NCBI GenBank assembly: GCA_015680685.1
Contig: MNCI01001324.1
Span: 95,835-159,834, forward strand
Source: Gnetum montanum
Lineage: Eukaryota > Streptophyta > Gnetopsida > Gnetales > Gnetaceae
Length of the DNA: 64,000 nt
Direction: 5' to 3'
Of this stretch, positions 22,050 to 35,210 are shown in pieces (the first letter of the stretch is position 1; every line of letters starts with the position of its first letter). The notes under the pieces are model-generated. The model did not search any database and was not told the DNA's origin. It saw only the letters and a list, made by a program, of their open reading frames with translations. Both the position numbers and the translations under genes were made by a program.

Positions 22050-24890
22050 CATGAAGTTGATGGAGAATGTTAGATAATCCTAGGCGGTGGTGGCTCCTGA
22101 AGTTTTGAGGGACCTTCACTAGCTTCAGGCATGTGTGGTGGCAGAGGCAACTATGGTTGTCCTGCTGCTACTACTACTTTAGGTGGAAGGTAAAAAGCAT
22201 CCAATAACACCTTCATTTTCTCTTCTTTACTCCTAGAATCATTCATAGTCCATGCAACTTGGCCGATGTGGGCTAAGGTTGGAACATCCCAAGGACAAGG
22301 AAAAATGGAAAAGAGCTCCTTCACATTGACAAACCAAGTTTTGAATTACTTACGCTTAATGTCAAACATGCGAAGTATGTCCTGCAACACCTGGTATTCA
22401 TTCATTCTTTTTGGCAGGTTCTCTACAATTAATCTCTGGTCAGTGAATTTCACCTTTAGAACCTTAAGTTCAACATTCGCAATTGCAAGCTTCTACTTAG
22501 TGGCTTTATGGATCTTGAACTTGGCCTTGTACAATAAGTACAAGCTAGCCACTTGCTTTTCAAGTTTAGACTATGGTTGTCTAGTAGTCAACATTGTTAA
22601 GTTTACATAACAGAGATTGCACAACTCCATGTACTCCATCATCTCTTCAATCTGCAACTCCTTCATGTGACTTTTTGCCTTGTTATAGGCATCAATTCCA
22701 TTGATAATGCATTGCCATAATTCTTTGCCTTGTTGGAGTTTCTAGAGGGCCTCATTAACTTTTTCCTTCGCTAGTTGGATATGCTTTTCATTCACCTCCT
22801 TTTGTAGGCCAACCTGGTCTCTGTAATGATTTTTAACTTTCTTGAATTTTAGAGCCTCGTTCTTCCAAGTAGTAATCTCAATAGCTGACTTTTGGCATAA
22901 GGCGTAAACCTCCCTCATAGAGAGGGTACGATTTTCCATTGCCAATCTCCTCTATTTGACATTTTTCCTAGTGATTTGTTCCTAGTATTGATGGACAAAT
23001 TCTTCTAACTATTATTTTTGTGCATCAACGTTTTGCAAGTGATGATCTTTTATGGTCAAGGATTCATTTTCTTAACACATCTGCATCAAGTCCTTCCATA
23101 CTGTGTGAGTTTCAGCTTCTACTATGGACTAATTAAATACCATCATTACCATTTCTTCCTCAACCCACTTAAGCTATTCTTGAAGCTATTGAAAAGCTTC
23201 ATCTCATGTCAATGCAGGGTTGATAAGAGCAAGGTCAGCAATTCAAGCATACAAGTTGATAACTTCCATAGCCAAACATTGATTATGTGATTAAGATGTT
23301 TCAAGTTGCCCTTCCAACATGAGGCACTTGCCCTTTGCCTCCAAGGTTGCAGTGATGGTATCCTAAAAATCAAAGATATTCAGAATTGGTTGCCTGGTTC
23401 CCACTAGTCGGTCTAGTAGTTCTTCATGTTGGGCTACACTTAATCTTTTGTTGATTATCCTTGTAGATGCCTAGACATCTCTTAGTGTAGAAACATTTGG
23501 TTCAAGAGTTGTAGGTGCACTTAATTCCTATAAGACTAGAGTATTAATGATCTCTCTAGCTATCTCTTGCCCTGGTGTTGCATCACTGATATAGTTGCCT
23601 CCTCACCCTTCTCCAAGCACACCAAAAAGGAAGAAGAATTCTCAAAGATTTCTGGGAATAGATGGTGCTAAGAGAGAGACATCATCACCTCTCAAGCACT
23701 TGGATTTAACCTCACAAGCAATTGCATTTTTTATGTAGATAACATTGATCCACCTCCCTCCGTCTGGCTAATTGTACAAGCCACTTATCTAAGGTGACTC
23801 ATGGTTGGTCTATACATAGATGGATATCCCCCACTAGTTCCTTCCTACTGCTCTCCTTATTGTAAGAGTTACTCTCAAAATTTTCACATGCATTCAACTA
23901 TAGTGCAGAACTTTGGTGTTTGCTCATGAGGAGGTGGACATTATTGCTCCTCTTCTGTGATCATGGCAGCCATCTTATCCTTCATCATCTCAACCCATGA
24001 AGCACTAGGAGCATGTCTGAGTGTATCATTTGCATAGTGGACTATCCCTACCCTTTTGCATAGTTTTCTGATCAAGTAGGACAAGGGCAAGGTCTTTCTT
24101 CCACATTCATTCTCCTTGAAGCACTTTTCTATCTCTAGATAGATTAGTTACGGAATATTTGCTAGAAATTTACCACTTAAAGTAGAGCATGCTCAAGTGG
24201 AGAAGGTTGTCACCAAGCCACTATCTTAAAATAGAGTCACTCCACTAGTGTGAGCACACCAAACTCCTTGTTGTCAACCCCATAACATGGTTGCATCCAC
24301 TCCTTCTTTACTCTAGGGTCACCTTGTATTGACAACTCTTCCAACTATGTTCCTATGTCTGGTAGCTCAAGGACCTATGCAATGGCCTTCACTGAGTAGG
24401 ATACCTGAATATCCTTGATTTTCATAATGGCTCTTGCTCTCTTGTTGTTCTAGAAAAGATACATTTCTACCATGTACCACTCCCCACTAAAAGTAATGAT
24501 TGGCCACATGGGAGAGGCTTGCAATTGAGTTCTAACATCTTCTAGAGCCATTCAAGGAATGGTTTGAAATTTAGTTCTTATAGAACTTAGTGTTGGACCT
24601 CACAGCTTCCAATTATGTCGAGATAGGCCTGTGTGAGTGTGACTTCCAATCTGGGTATAGTGCCTGGTACTTTGCCTCACTATGAATGTTCAAATGTTGC
24701 TACCTCTTTGGAAATTTGTCAGATAGATTTCACCTTGACCTTGTCTTTGAGAGGTCCTGTTGCATAGGTTTCCTCAGCCTATTCTTGGCCATGTTCTTGT
24801 TGGCCTCTTCCTCCTCTAGGTCACTTCTTCCATGGTTGTGATGGTCCCTCCTCCTGTAATCCCTTTAGTCTTGGTGCCAGCTATAATCAC
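22050..24890 (-). pseudogene. B2 accessory ORF after integrase, coiled coil, proline-rich end
   Basis: Homologue of the B1 accessory ORF. The C-terminal third (about 22945-22050) reads in one frame with few stops. It opens with ENRTLSMREVYALCQKSAI, continues as E/K/L-rich heptads (coiled coil) containing MEYMELCNLCYVNLTMLTT, then WTMNDSRSKEEKMKVLLDAF, and ends in a proline-rich EPPPPRII. The N-terminal two thirds (24890-23000) is decayed but aligns with B1 13000-14310. Position downstream of integrase and upstream of the 3' LTR fits an envelope-like or other accessory protein. I see no obvious membrane helix. Product unknown. Confidence 0.5.
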
Positions 24891-26819
24891 ACATAACAAT
24901 GGATTAGTAATTATTATGTAACTTAGAATGATTAGAATACCTTGTCTCATGAGGGGTTTACATTTGGCTAAGGTGTGATTATGGCTAGATAGATTATGTA
25001 GTTAATTATTAATTTAATTTTTAGTTTACCAAAGTTGTTAGAAGGGTTAAATTCTTAAAAATTAATGATTTAATAACATTTATGGCCTAACTTGTTAGGG
25101 GAGTTAGAAAAAATTTTGAAAAAATTATCATCAAAACCTTGGGGTTTGCTACTCCATGACTAAGAGCTTACCTCCAGTAATTGCAAGATCAAAGAACAAG
25201 GTGATTTGAATAAACAATGTGAGAGTTATAGGGTTGAGAAGTTTTTGGGCTTTAAAAATTACAAAAACTCCTTGGGCATTATGGATCAAATGTGAAAAAT
25301 TCTTAAGTGTTTGGCAGTATTTATAGTATTTTTTTACTGCATCCACAGGGCCTAGTAGACACAGTTTGCTACATCAATGAGGCATCGTTGACATAGCTGT
25401 TGAACATTGTTGACTTTTGTTGACTTGGTCAAAACTTGAAAATTACAAAGAGATTTTGAACAACTTTAGGATCAAATGGAAGCCCAAACAGCCATGAACA
25501 TGATGAAAATGTGTGAAGAGGGTGTTGAAGTTCCAAAAATTAAGAAAATTAGGAAAATGATAAAAATGGGGTGGAACATGAGAGTTCAAGGAGCATAGAG
25601 TGGTGTGCATAATGGAATATGCGAAAGATAGAATTATAGAAATGCCTAAGGTAAGGAACTTAACAAATCAAACCAAGAGATTTGTAAGTGGGTCCTTCCC
25701 ATAGCAAGCATCTATCCTAGTTGCCCTTGCATAGCCCCAACTAAGGAATTTGTGGGCCCCATAGTTAATTAATGATCATGAAATGTTAAGGACCAACCAA
25801 AAAGAATCTATCCAAAAATTCCAACATGTCAAACTAAGACATCAAGCATAACATAGAAACTGATAGTTAGGTGAGTGATGGCAGCATAGATGGATGACTG
25901 AGAAGGTAAGATGGAATTCTAAATTAAGGTTGTAAGAAGTCCCTTGTGGAATATGTGTGTAAAATGACCTAAGAAGATCCATCCTTAGTCTAGACCAAAA
26001 CCAACCTCTTTCAGTGACTTTGCATCGCCACTCCAAGACCAATCGACCCACTCAAGATACGAGTGCTCCCAAAAAACAACATCCATTCCAAAAAGAGAAG
26101 AAAAGAGAAGTAGGAAGTGAGAGAGAGAGAGGACCTTAGTTAGAAGGCACCTTCAGGCATGGATGCATATCTTTCTAGTCCTATAACCAATGCTTATAGC
26201 CTGTTTATTTGTCTAAGGGGTGTGCTTTCAATTTCCATCATGTTTTTTTCTTCTTTTTTGAAATGGGAACCATACCATCCAAAGACTTATTCATTTATTG
26301 TGTCTAAAAGGGTGTGCTTTGAATTCTCATCATGTTTTTTTTTCTTTTTTTGGATGGAAATGACACCATGTAAAGACTTTATTTGACTTCCTATTAGTGG
26401 TTGGAATGATACAGTAAGAAGTTCATGAAAAATACCCAAGCACTCAAGTAAGCAAAAGAGTACAAGAAGTATTGAGTCCCCTTGAAGTCACACCCTCTAC
26501 AAACCTTTGAATCTTTCCCAATTCTAGAACTACCAAGGTCACCAATTGATTAAAAGTTTCATTAATGGAAGGGACCTCATGCTCCAAGAACAAGGAAAAT
26601 CATAGAGTTTATTGAATGCGTGGATGACATGGACCCACTACCTATTCCATGAAAAATAAACCATGTCATAGTCATCAAACATCAAAATTCAAAATTAGAA
26701 ATTAGACATCAACAATCACAACATTAAGCACAAACCATCATTAGTGAACACCAATAGTAGCACTATGTCCTATAGTAATAAAGCACTTTTATTAGTAAAA
26801 ATAATGAAAAGTCACACTT

Positions 26820-27363
26820 AAAAAGACAAAACAAAGTAAAATATATAAGAAAGTTTAAAATAATCAAGAAAATTTTAAAGGTACTAATGATGGTGTAAAA
26901 TTTGAAAATATAAAATTTGTAAAATAAATAACTTGTAAAATCAAAAATGTGGAAAACAAAAGATAGAAAAACTAAGAAGCCATATGGTTCATTAGCATGG
27001 ATGGCCATCTCCCCCATGACTGAGTTGGAAGGAGGAGATCCAAAAAATGGAATGTGGTTGTCCAGCCGTCGAGATGGTAGTTGCATTGGCTTGTCTTGGT
27101 TCTAGGAAAGGTTTTACTTGTTGGATGTTGATCAACTACTTTTTATCTGGGCTTTCAACCTTGTAAATTAACATGATCCCAAAGGGAAAGGTTTGATCAA
27201 TTATATAGGGTTCCTCTCACAATGTTTGGAATTTTTTCTTCTGGGGTACATGTGTGGGGTTCCAATAGAGAACCTTATTACTTGGTTGAAATTTTACTTT
27301 CCATATTTTAAGGTCATGACGTTGCTTGTTGAATGCCTTGTGCACTTCATTCAAGGATAGGGC
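26820..27363 (-). pseudogene. B2 integrase C-terminal tail, cut by element C
   Basis: Homologous to B1 15530-16030. It contains the short TGTAAAACAAAAA repeats (26820-26970), then the worn C-terminal region of pol. It stops at 27363, where C begins, and resumes at 45590. The joined plus-strand sequence around the site (CAAGGATAGGGC, then CACCAATCG) matches B1's uninterrupted CAAGGATAGGACCACTAATC. Confidence 0.65.
27359..27363. repeat. Target-site duplication of C, left copy
   Basis: AGGGC before the LTR start; repeated at 45585-45589. Confidence 0.85.
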
Positions 27364-27654
27364 TAAAACACCATAAAATTTCGAGGCACTCTTGCTTCAC
27401 CAGGGTCTTGGAACTGAGGCAAACATTTCCACAAGTGTAGCCTCGTGACCATTTGGCAGGAAATGAATGCACTGAGGTTAGAATGTTCAGTTCGGCAAGT
27501 TTTCTACCTCTAGAGCTGGTAGGCCCGATGAACTCTCTAGCTTGCCCACCTGGATAATTCACCCAGCTGATAGTCTACTTAGAAACCATGCTAGGGGTTG
27601 TCGAGAATGCTTGGGATGTGCAAAAAAGTTTGGCAATTTTTCTAGTAGAAAAGT

Positions 27655-28200
27655 CTGCTACGCTACGCAGCATAGCAAGCCCTCAAAAAATCAAACAAAT
27701 GTCCAAATACAAGTTTTGATAAGATGTCCAAATACAACTCAGAATTAAGCCAACACAGAGTGCTACGCTATGCTACACTACATAGCGTAGCACAATGTAG
27801 CAAGTTTGAAACATGCAAAGACTCCTCTGCCAGGCAGCTCAGGCAAAAGGATTACATCTGAAGCATTTTGGTTTCCAAAATTACCTTGTCGTAGTTAGCT
27901 CTTGAACCCTAAAGAAATGTTTTCTTGCTAAGTACCGCAATTTTGACAAAAATGCATGTTACATTGGTTGCTACGCTATGCTACGCTACGTAGCATAGCA
28001 AAGATACACATCAACAAAAATTCTCCAAAGGTCAGCTCGGCATGCACTAAGACTTTCAGCAAAAGCTAGTGACTCCAATGCAAGTTTTTTGTTTAAACTA
28101 GTGGCTACACTGTGCTACGCTACATAGCATAGCACGACGTAGCAAGCAGCCACACTATGTTGGTGTGCTATGCTACATAGCTTAGCACAGCGTAGCGAGC
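27655..28200. repeat. TAGCGTAGC palindromic clusters in C 5' LTR
   Basis: Clusters near 27655, 27760, 27970, 28105 and 28165 each combine GCTACGCTA-type and TAGCGTAGC-type copies, so each can fold into a hairpin of about 10-16 bp per arm. The equivalent clusters are in the right LTR (44310-44860). Confidence 0.8.
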
Positions 28201-28400
28201 AGCTACACCACTTCAATGTGCTTCATTTCTCATTTGCATTGTTGGCACACTTGATTCCAGTAGCTCCAGTTTCGACAACATGGTTGCAGCGTAGCAAGTT
28301 CATGACCGGCTTTTCACATCTATGCAATACGGGCACGTCAGCATCTTATGGGGTCCAGGACACATGCCATCTAGGCCTCATTTCTTTCCTACTCTTGGCC

Positions 28401-28410
28401 CTATAAATAC
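28401..28410 (+). promoter_or_regulatory. TATA box of C 5' LTR
   Basis: CTATAAATAC preceded by GGCC; conserved as CCCTATAAATT in the other LTR at 45057-45066. Confidence 0.65.
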
Positions 28411-28971
28411 CCTGACAAGCAATGCTCAAAGGGTTGGTAATTTGAGTTGGCTTTTTGCATTGGCATTTTTGTGCGTTGGCTTTTCTTTGCGGTTGGCTTC
28501 TTGACTTAAAGAATTGGCACTATTGTATTAACAAGAGCAATTGTTAGCAATTGTGGGCATTTTTGGCATTTTTTCATGGGTAGGATTTTTGGTATTAGCA
28601 CTTTCAGTGTTGTATAACTTGTTGCACATCTCTCAAACAAGGAAAAGAATTGAACCCTTGACCTTAAGGCAGTGCATTTTCTTACTTGAGTTCATTGTAA
28701 TTATTTCTTTATTGTTGTCGTTGTTTGGCATTATTTCCTTTGTTCCCGCATTTATTGATTATTGGTTTTACCTCATGTCTTTCGCAATCAAAACAATGTT
28801 CACGTAAGGTTAAGTTACACCGATTAAGTCCATGTCTGATCAACCAGACCATTCAGGGTGTCCCATTTTCATTTTATCCAACACGGCCCTCACATGGATT
28901 CGGGGTTAAACTGTTCACCCGACAATCTCTCAGTGTTTCTAGCCACTGACGTTTTTTGTCGCTACAGTTTC

Positions 28972-28987
28972 TGGCATTAGGAGGGCC
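28972..28987 (+). promoter_or_regulatory. Putative primer binding site of C
   Basis: TGGCATTAGGAGGGCC begins five bases after the LTR, and TGG is the complement of a tRNA CCA end. I do not assign the tRNA. Confidence 0.45.
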
Positions 28988-29206
28988 TTATGGTGTCCCT
29001 TTTTGTGTCTCACGGGTAGTCCTGCATGCTCTCTGTACCCCATTACCTATTAGCATAAACCTGACATCCTTGCGGTTGTTTACGCATCGTGTGGTATAGG
29101 CTGGTCGCAACAACAATTCCTTTGGAACCCTGCAAGACAAAAAGCCTCCAATCGCCACTTAATCTCTTTGTTTTCCTGTTTGCAAATCATTTTCAACCTC
29201 ACAAAA

Positions 29207-31563
29207 ATGATTTCTTCAACCACCGTTGTTGCTACCTCAAACCTTGAGGTTCCCTTTTCGGTTTAGGGCACCATAGGTGCTGAGCAACTGCCTAACCCGG
29301 TGCAAGGGCCACGCCAATCGCTTAGGATCCAAAACCAATCACCTAAGAGCTTGGTGCAACAAACCGAGCTTTACAATTTTCTTTGCGCTAAGGTCTAGGT
29401 GAATCTTCTCTTAGATACCCATGAACTTGAAGATAAACGTACCTTCGAGTTCCTTGACTACAATGGGAGTGAATTTATTCCCACTCCAAGAGTTTCCATT
29501 CCTCTGACGCCAACGTATCAATGGATCTTAGATTAGTAGGTACGGACAGCTAGGCCTAGGGAGCACCGAGACATGGCATCTCATTATGATGAGGTGTTTC
29601 AGGATGGCCAAGAGGACTTGGATTCCTAGTCCGAGGATGGAGGTCAAACTAACCCTGCCACTATCCCTCCCACCCCATCCTTCTAGGTGAACCTGCTCTT
29701 CACAAATGCTCCCTTCATGATTACGTCTACCCTGCTAGAAATCGTAGTTTCATCGGCAACAGGTAGCCATGCCATGCCCTCAGTGTATCAACACGCCTAT
29801 TCCTCCATCTCGTTTCCAGGCACTATCCCCCTGCAATCTATTCCCCAATCCATTCCTTCATCGTACCATGCACCGATCATGGCTACCCTGCCTTACGTCC
29901 ATACAATACCTACATCGTAGTTGCATATAGTCTCGACTCCCATTCTGGCGTCTACACCTGTCCCATCGTCAGCGGTGGTCCGAGTCCCGCCCACATGGTG
30001 GACCCCATTCACTTATCCTCCTTCTTCGCAACCTTCGCAAATGTCACTACACTCGTCACCAAACGTACCAGGTCCCGTAAACGGTACAACCAAGCACAGG
30101 ACTCTAGTCTACCCCATCGGCCACACAAACGGCCTATCCCATGGCACCATCAGCGGCTGCTACTCCAACAGCACCACCCACTGGGTGGTGGACAGCACAA
30201 GCAGCACCTTTCATGGGGTTCACTCCAACGACACCACCTATGGGCTAGGTTGCTACCCCTACCACGCCACCAATGGTGGCTACCCCTACAAGTCCACAAC
30301 CATCCACATCGTCCCCAGGTCTGGATCAAGCATTCCAGCTTATCTAGACCCTTACAGAAGAAATTAAATGCTTGAAAGCTATCGGTTCTGACACGGTGCA
30401 AGTCATGGATTTCTAACATAATGACCCCATCAGCCTAGCAATCCCCATGCTAACATTACCCCTCGGGATGCCACTCCCCCACTTCACAAAATACAATGGG
30501 GAGCGTGATCCCAATGCACATCTTGCTACATTTAGATCTGAATCCCTTCTTTTACAATAATGGCTGCACACAATCATCCATGTCTTTGCTATGTCTCTGA
30601 CGGGCAAGGCTTTTGACTGGTACCACGTGCTCCCATGCTCCTCTATCTTATAACTTGAGACTAGAGGTTATGCTGGATCAGTTAATGAGTGTGAAGCAAG
30701 ATTCACTGGAATTAATCTAGAAATTCATACAGCATTGGAGTGCTACCCTTAATGAGATCCACGAGCCTATCGCGGAGGCCTATCTACTGGCCATCTTTAA
30801 GGGTGCAGTGAATGACTTTATTAAGTCCAAACTTTACTATCTCACTCCATGAACTCTTAGTCAGGCTTTTGCCTAGACCAAGAGCATACAAGATGCGGCT
30901 GAGGCAAGTAAAGATCTAGCCTATGTTGCATACAAGAACACATTTACAAAAAAGGACAAAGATAAGGGCAAGGTTGCAATAGCCACAGTGGTTGCTGTGG
31001 CAAATGAAGCTAAGCCCAACAACAAGAAAGCGGTCACTGCACCAACTAACCCTGTACCCGGCCCAAGTAATGCCGCTCAAGCCTCCACCTCGACACCCGA
31101 AGCATCTGCCCCGCCTAAGCCTATCTTTGAGCATAAAGATTGCTCTAAGTATACCTCGTTGCCTATTAAGCCTTCAAAACTTCTGAAGCAATTACTAGGG
31201 GCGGGGTACATTCAACACAAGCGGATGTTAGAGGAGGTAGCCAAAAGGCATCAACAGTACTATGAGCTCCTTAGGAACCCCTCCTTGGCTTTGCCCAATG
31301 AGCCACTAGTTCATAAGAATTTCAGGCTGGAACGATTTTGTGAGTATCACCAACTATGTCGTCATGACAACAATTACTATTTGGTGTTAAAGGATGATAT
31401 TCAAAGAATGATTGATCAAGGGAAGTTAGTTCTAGATGAAAGAAACCCAGTGTGTCCTGAAAATCAATTTATGCATGTATACACGGACCTACTTAACACC
31501 AATAATGCTGGTTACATCATCAACACTATCAACGTAGATAGTAATCCAAAACCACCCCAGTAG
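29207..31563 (+). pseudogene. Element C gag
   Basis: Capsid/nucleocapsid polyprotein. ATG at 29207 opens a frame that runs to 30367 with several TAG stops. This N-terminal part is Pro/Ser/Thr-rich and low complexity. The capsid domain (Retrotrans_gag type) shows PHFTKYNGERDPNAHL near 30480-30525 and FAMSLTGKAFDWYHVLP near 30590-30640. A lysine-rich linker follows (KDKDKGK near 30955). A zinc-knuckle-like CEYHQLCRHDNNYYLVLKDD is at about 31340-31395, then MIDQGKLVLDER, the usual Tat/Ogre gag end. The first knuckle Cys and His remain, but later ligands are changed to Tyr. Open frame 30988-31563. Confidence 0.8.
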
Positions 31564-32261
31564 CCGTTTGTGGTTCATGTGCCTCAGCGTAGCACACCAA
31601 CACCACCAGCGAGTAAGAAAAACTTGCAGCAACCATTTGTCCTGAGAGTCCCTCCTCAAACATCTGCCCCTGCATCTCCTGTAAACAAGATCGCACTACC
31701 ACCCACACTAACACCGAGAGCATCATTCATCATCAAGAGGCCAAGCCACTCAACTGCCCCCACCTCGCATAAGACGATACCATAGCCTTCTCATCCAAGG
31801 AAACGAGAAGAGTGTTCGATAGGTGAGGCTACAACAGAACGTACCACCGAAGGTACTTCCAAGCCTATGCCCTCGCCCTCTACATCTACATCCTCATCAC
31901 CAAAAGATAACGCTGCTATGCACGCATGGTCATCGCCACCTCATCTGAAAGGGTCTAACCCCAAACCCAAAACTATCCCTCCTTGGGAAATTCATCTCCT
32001 GGGATGAATGGAAGAGGGAAAAGGCAGTAGACAATAGGAAGGTGGCCTAGACCTCTTAAGTGCTCTTACTCAGGTTAAGCAGGCTTTAAAACAAAAAAAA
32101 ACACAATGTTGAGCCTGTACAACCTGATTATGACTTCCGCTGCACACCATGAGGCTCTGGTTCGCATGTTAACAGCAATACCAATTGACAAGAACATGCT
32201 AGCAGAAGAGAAAGCAATTCACTCGGTTATGCTTCCATCTACGCCTAAAAAACCGTAGCCA

Positions 32262-32939
32262 TCCCAATTGACATTCTATGATGACCCCATTAGGGAAGAT
32301 CCTAAAAAGGGTCAAGTGACTATAGCACCTCTATTCATCATAATTTGAGTCAACCAACATAAGATCCAAAGGGTATACATTGATGATGGGGCTACTACGA
32401 ACATCATCCCATTCCCCATTCTGGATAAACTGGGTTTGATAGACCAGATCAAACGCATGACAACGTTATGCTTGAAGTCATTCAATGGGGCACAGGTCAT
32501 GGTGAAAGGCACTGTCCACATTGACTTTGTGGCAGGGGACCAGTTCCCCACAAATGCAACGTTTATCATGGTGGAAGAGATGCCTGGGTTTAACCTGATA
32601 TTGGGGAGGTCATGGTTAGCCCAACTTAGGGCTATCTCTTCATCCATACATTAGGAAATCCATCTACCCTATGCAGGTAAGGAGGTGGTGATCCATGGTA
32701 ACAAGGTGGCAACGTAAGCAATAAACAACATAGATATGGAGCAGGGTTCGGAGGTTATAACCTCTGAGAACGAGGCGCCTGTCTCTGTCGACACTAATTT
32801 TTTAACAAAAAAGCTGGCCCAACACGCTGACTCAGAAAACAAAAATGTGTGGGCTGAGTTTCCTTTCCAAGCAGAAGACAAAAATGTAGACGAATGCCAC
32901 AATAAAGCTTCTCGGTCTTACACCTCAAAAAATCCATGA
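32262..32939 (+). pseudogene. Element C aspartic protease
   Basis: LTFYDDPIREDP near 32262, then VYIDDGATTNIIPFP (about 32370-32415) as the catalytic box (canonical D-G-S/A; here the residue before DG is also Asp), and NLILGRSWLAQ near 32590-32622, the usual flap/end motif LGR.WL. It matures the gag-pol polyprotein. The frame stays open, apart from two stops, to TGA at 32937. This tail fits the protease-to-RT linker of Tat elements. Downstream lies the interval with the antisense gene. Confidence 0.8.
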
Positions 32940-33347
32940 TGGGTCAGAAAGCAGTTGCGTATAGCGTAGCAACTTCGTTGCTTCCTACCCAGTTAACATC
33001 CATTGTACATTCACCTCTTGTTTTCTTTGCACCCATTTATCTACGATAAGCACCAAACTAATCCTTTTAAACTGTTCACATATTCTCCATTTACATTGGC
33101 CCATGGCCCGAAATGGCCTAAAACTACACGCGGCCTGCAAAGGCCTAAAATTGGCAAAATCCTCTATTTACATTGTCCCACGGCCCAAAATGGCCTAAAA
33201 CTAAGACCAAATTTTTTTCTTTTGTTTATCACTAGGCCACTACTCGAAATAGCCTAAAACTAAGACCAAAAACGATAAAAAACTGATCACATAGGTAATA
33301 CGCAAGCTAAAACAAATCTTTCCATAATTCATTTTCCATTCAAATTT

Positions 33348-33353
33348 TTTATT
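33348..33353 (-). terminator. Poly(A) signal of the antisense gene
   Basis: AATAAA on the minus strand (within TTTAATAAAAAATTTG), about 55 bases after the stop codon at 33408-33406. Confidence 0.55.
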
Positions 33354-34731
33354 AAATAATGTTTGCAATATTCTTGTAAAAAATACATAATAAGATCCCT
33401 TGCTGTCATACATCATCTCCCTCCACATCATCTTCCACTACATCATCTTCCTCTGCATCATTGTTCCTACCCTCAGGGAGCGTTGCTTCTTCATCCAGAA
33501 TCTAAATCATAGAAAATGAAGTAGTTAGCTAGAATCAAGATAAAAACTAGAGAATAACAAATTTTTGCATTGCAGAGAGTGACTAACCTGAGATGGCCTC
33601 GCGTCTGTCTCAGGGGGTATGTGATCCAAACTAATCCCAAGGCATTTCCAGACCTCCTCTTCAGTAATGTTTGCCCAGTTCCTATCTTCCAAGATAGCGT
33701 TTGCCGCAACTTTCTCCTTTTCAATAGTCATCCATCTTGGTGGTCCTACAGAAAAGGAGGCAGTGGCAGTCTCACTTGTGAAGACTCACTTCCCGCTCAG
33801 GGGATTCACTAACCATCACTTGTTGCATGAACTTGTTGTAAGCCTCAAAAGCACCAATGACATCCAAGAATGCTTCATGAGTATACAACTTCACTGAAGC
33901 ATCCCGGTATTGTTTACAGTAGGTGACACGTTCTAGTTTATACATATGCTTGTGATTTTTCTGGGAATGCCCCCACTCATAAATTCTTGAGCCAACAAGT
34001 CCATTTGCATCTGCTGCACAATTATCTTGTGTGTGGCCTCATTGTTGCGTCGCACGATCATCCAATATCTTGCATAATCTGATAGTGGTATGCCTACTAC
34101 CATCATTGGTATCACGAGCCAATAAGAACTCATTCATGGAGTGGAGGTCCCCCACCTCGGTGATCAGATTGGCCTTCTCTTTCTCGAACCTATGGACCCA
34201 TTTTCATAGGTCTTCATTCACACACCTACACTCCCACAAGGAGCGCATCGAGTACAACGTATATTCGCTCGCCTTATCGTATATGTGATGAGTCACCTCG
34301 CTCACTTAAGGTGGGAATGTAGGCACGATGTTGATCTTGACTACTTGTTTTGGGTCCCACTTGAGGCGAGAGGCTATCGACCGCACACAACAAACACATT
34401 AGTCACAGTAGCGTAACAAATTTTAGCAACCCAAGAGGTCTAGTGTAGCAAGTTAAAAGCCTAGCATAGCTACTTCACTTACCCACTTCCAGATTGACCC
34501 ACTTTAGATGATCGATCATGTCGTTGACCACCCCTTGCATGAACTCAAACTTATCAGGGGTCTCAGCCCATGGTCGTAGGTGGATTGAAGAAGGTCCTGC
34601 AGTATCAATAGCGGTGTCTGCCACATAACCAAATGCATCAATCATGATCAAGATGGACTACAATAAAGCTGATGAGTAATGCAAATGACAGTGTAAGGGC
34701 TCCTACCTAGCAAACCCTCAGGGGTGATAGC

Positions 34732-34749
34732 GGGGGGGGGGGGGGGGGG
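34732..34749 (-). repeat. Run of 18 G (poly-proline codons on minus strand)
   Basis: Homopolymer inside exon 5 of the antisense gene, coding for a proline run. The frames before and after it differ by one base, suggesting slippage in the genome or in sequencing. Confidence 0.8.
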
Positions 34750-34875
34750 TCACCCATCGATACATTATCAAATAAGCGATCAAACTCACCAGCATCAAAA
34801 TNACTCTCATCCTTCTTGCTAGCTTAACACCATGGTAGCATCCTCTACGTCCATCTGCTCCTCTGATGCTGAACT

Positions 34876-35210
34876 TCATTCAGTAAAGGGATTATCGACA
34901 AAGGTCCCTTCTTGGTCAACACGGGCCTCTTCTTTGTTTGCTGGGGCCCTTCTTTTTGTGCCGCCAGCATCCTCCTCATCCACAGGAGCATCCTCCTCAT
35001 CAGCAGGGGAGTCCTCCTCGTCGGTAGAAACGTTCATCTCATCAACAAGAGCATTTTCCTCGTCAATGAGAGCCCCTTCCTTTGCGATGGGAGCCCCTTC
35101 TCTCTTCACCGGGGCCCTTTCCTCTATGGTCAGGGCCCCCACATCTTTATTAGTCATCCCCATTTTGGGGGCCATCACCTCTTCTCCACCTTCTTTTTCT
35201 TCTTCTTCCT
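34876..35210 (-). repeat. Acidic short-repeat coding region in antisense exon 5
   Basis: After a Glu run (EEEEEKEGGEE) the minus-strand protein has about ten imperfect 8-10-residue units of the form (A/D)-x-(V/I)-DEE-(D/E/N)-A, for example SPADEEDAPVDEEDA. This is likely disordered, strongly acidic protein. The opposite-strand open frames here are shadows of it. Confidence 0.7.

Larger units (their letters stand above)
27364..28966 (+). repeat. C 5' LTR
   Basis: Starts TAAAACACCATAAAATTTC (the first dinucleotide has decayed from TG) and ends TTGTCGCTACA; 1603 bp. Partner LTR is 44025-45584. TATA box CTATAAATAC is at 28401-28410. Four hairpin-prone GCTACGCTA/TAGCGTAGC clusters lie upstream (about 27655-28200). 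Confidence 0.9.

Noticed and set aside
27655-28200. CRISPR-like or transposon terminal-inverted-repeat reading of the TAGCGTAGC clusters
   Set aside because: Spacing is irregular, copies are in both orientations, the DNA is a plant nuclear retroelement, and the clusters lie inside matched LTRs.
29995-30375. Second plus-strand open frame rich in His, Arg and Gln
   Set aside because: Overlaps gag's N-terminal low-complexity region in another frame; the frame starting at 29207 links to the capsid domain.
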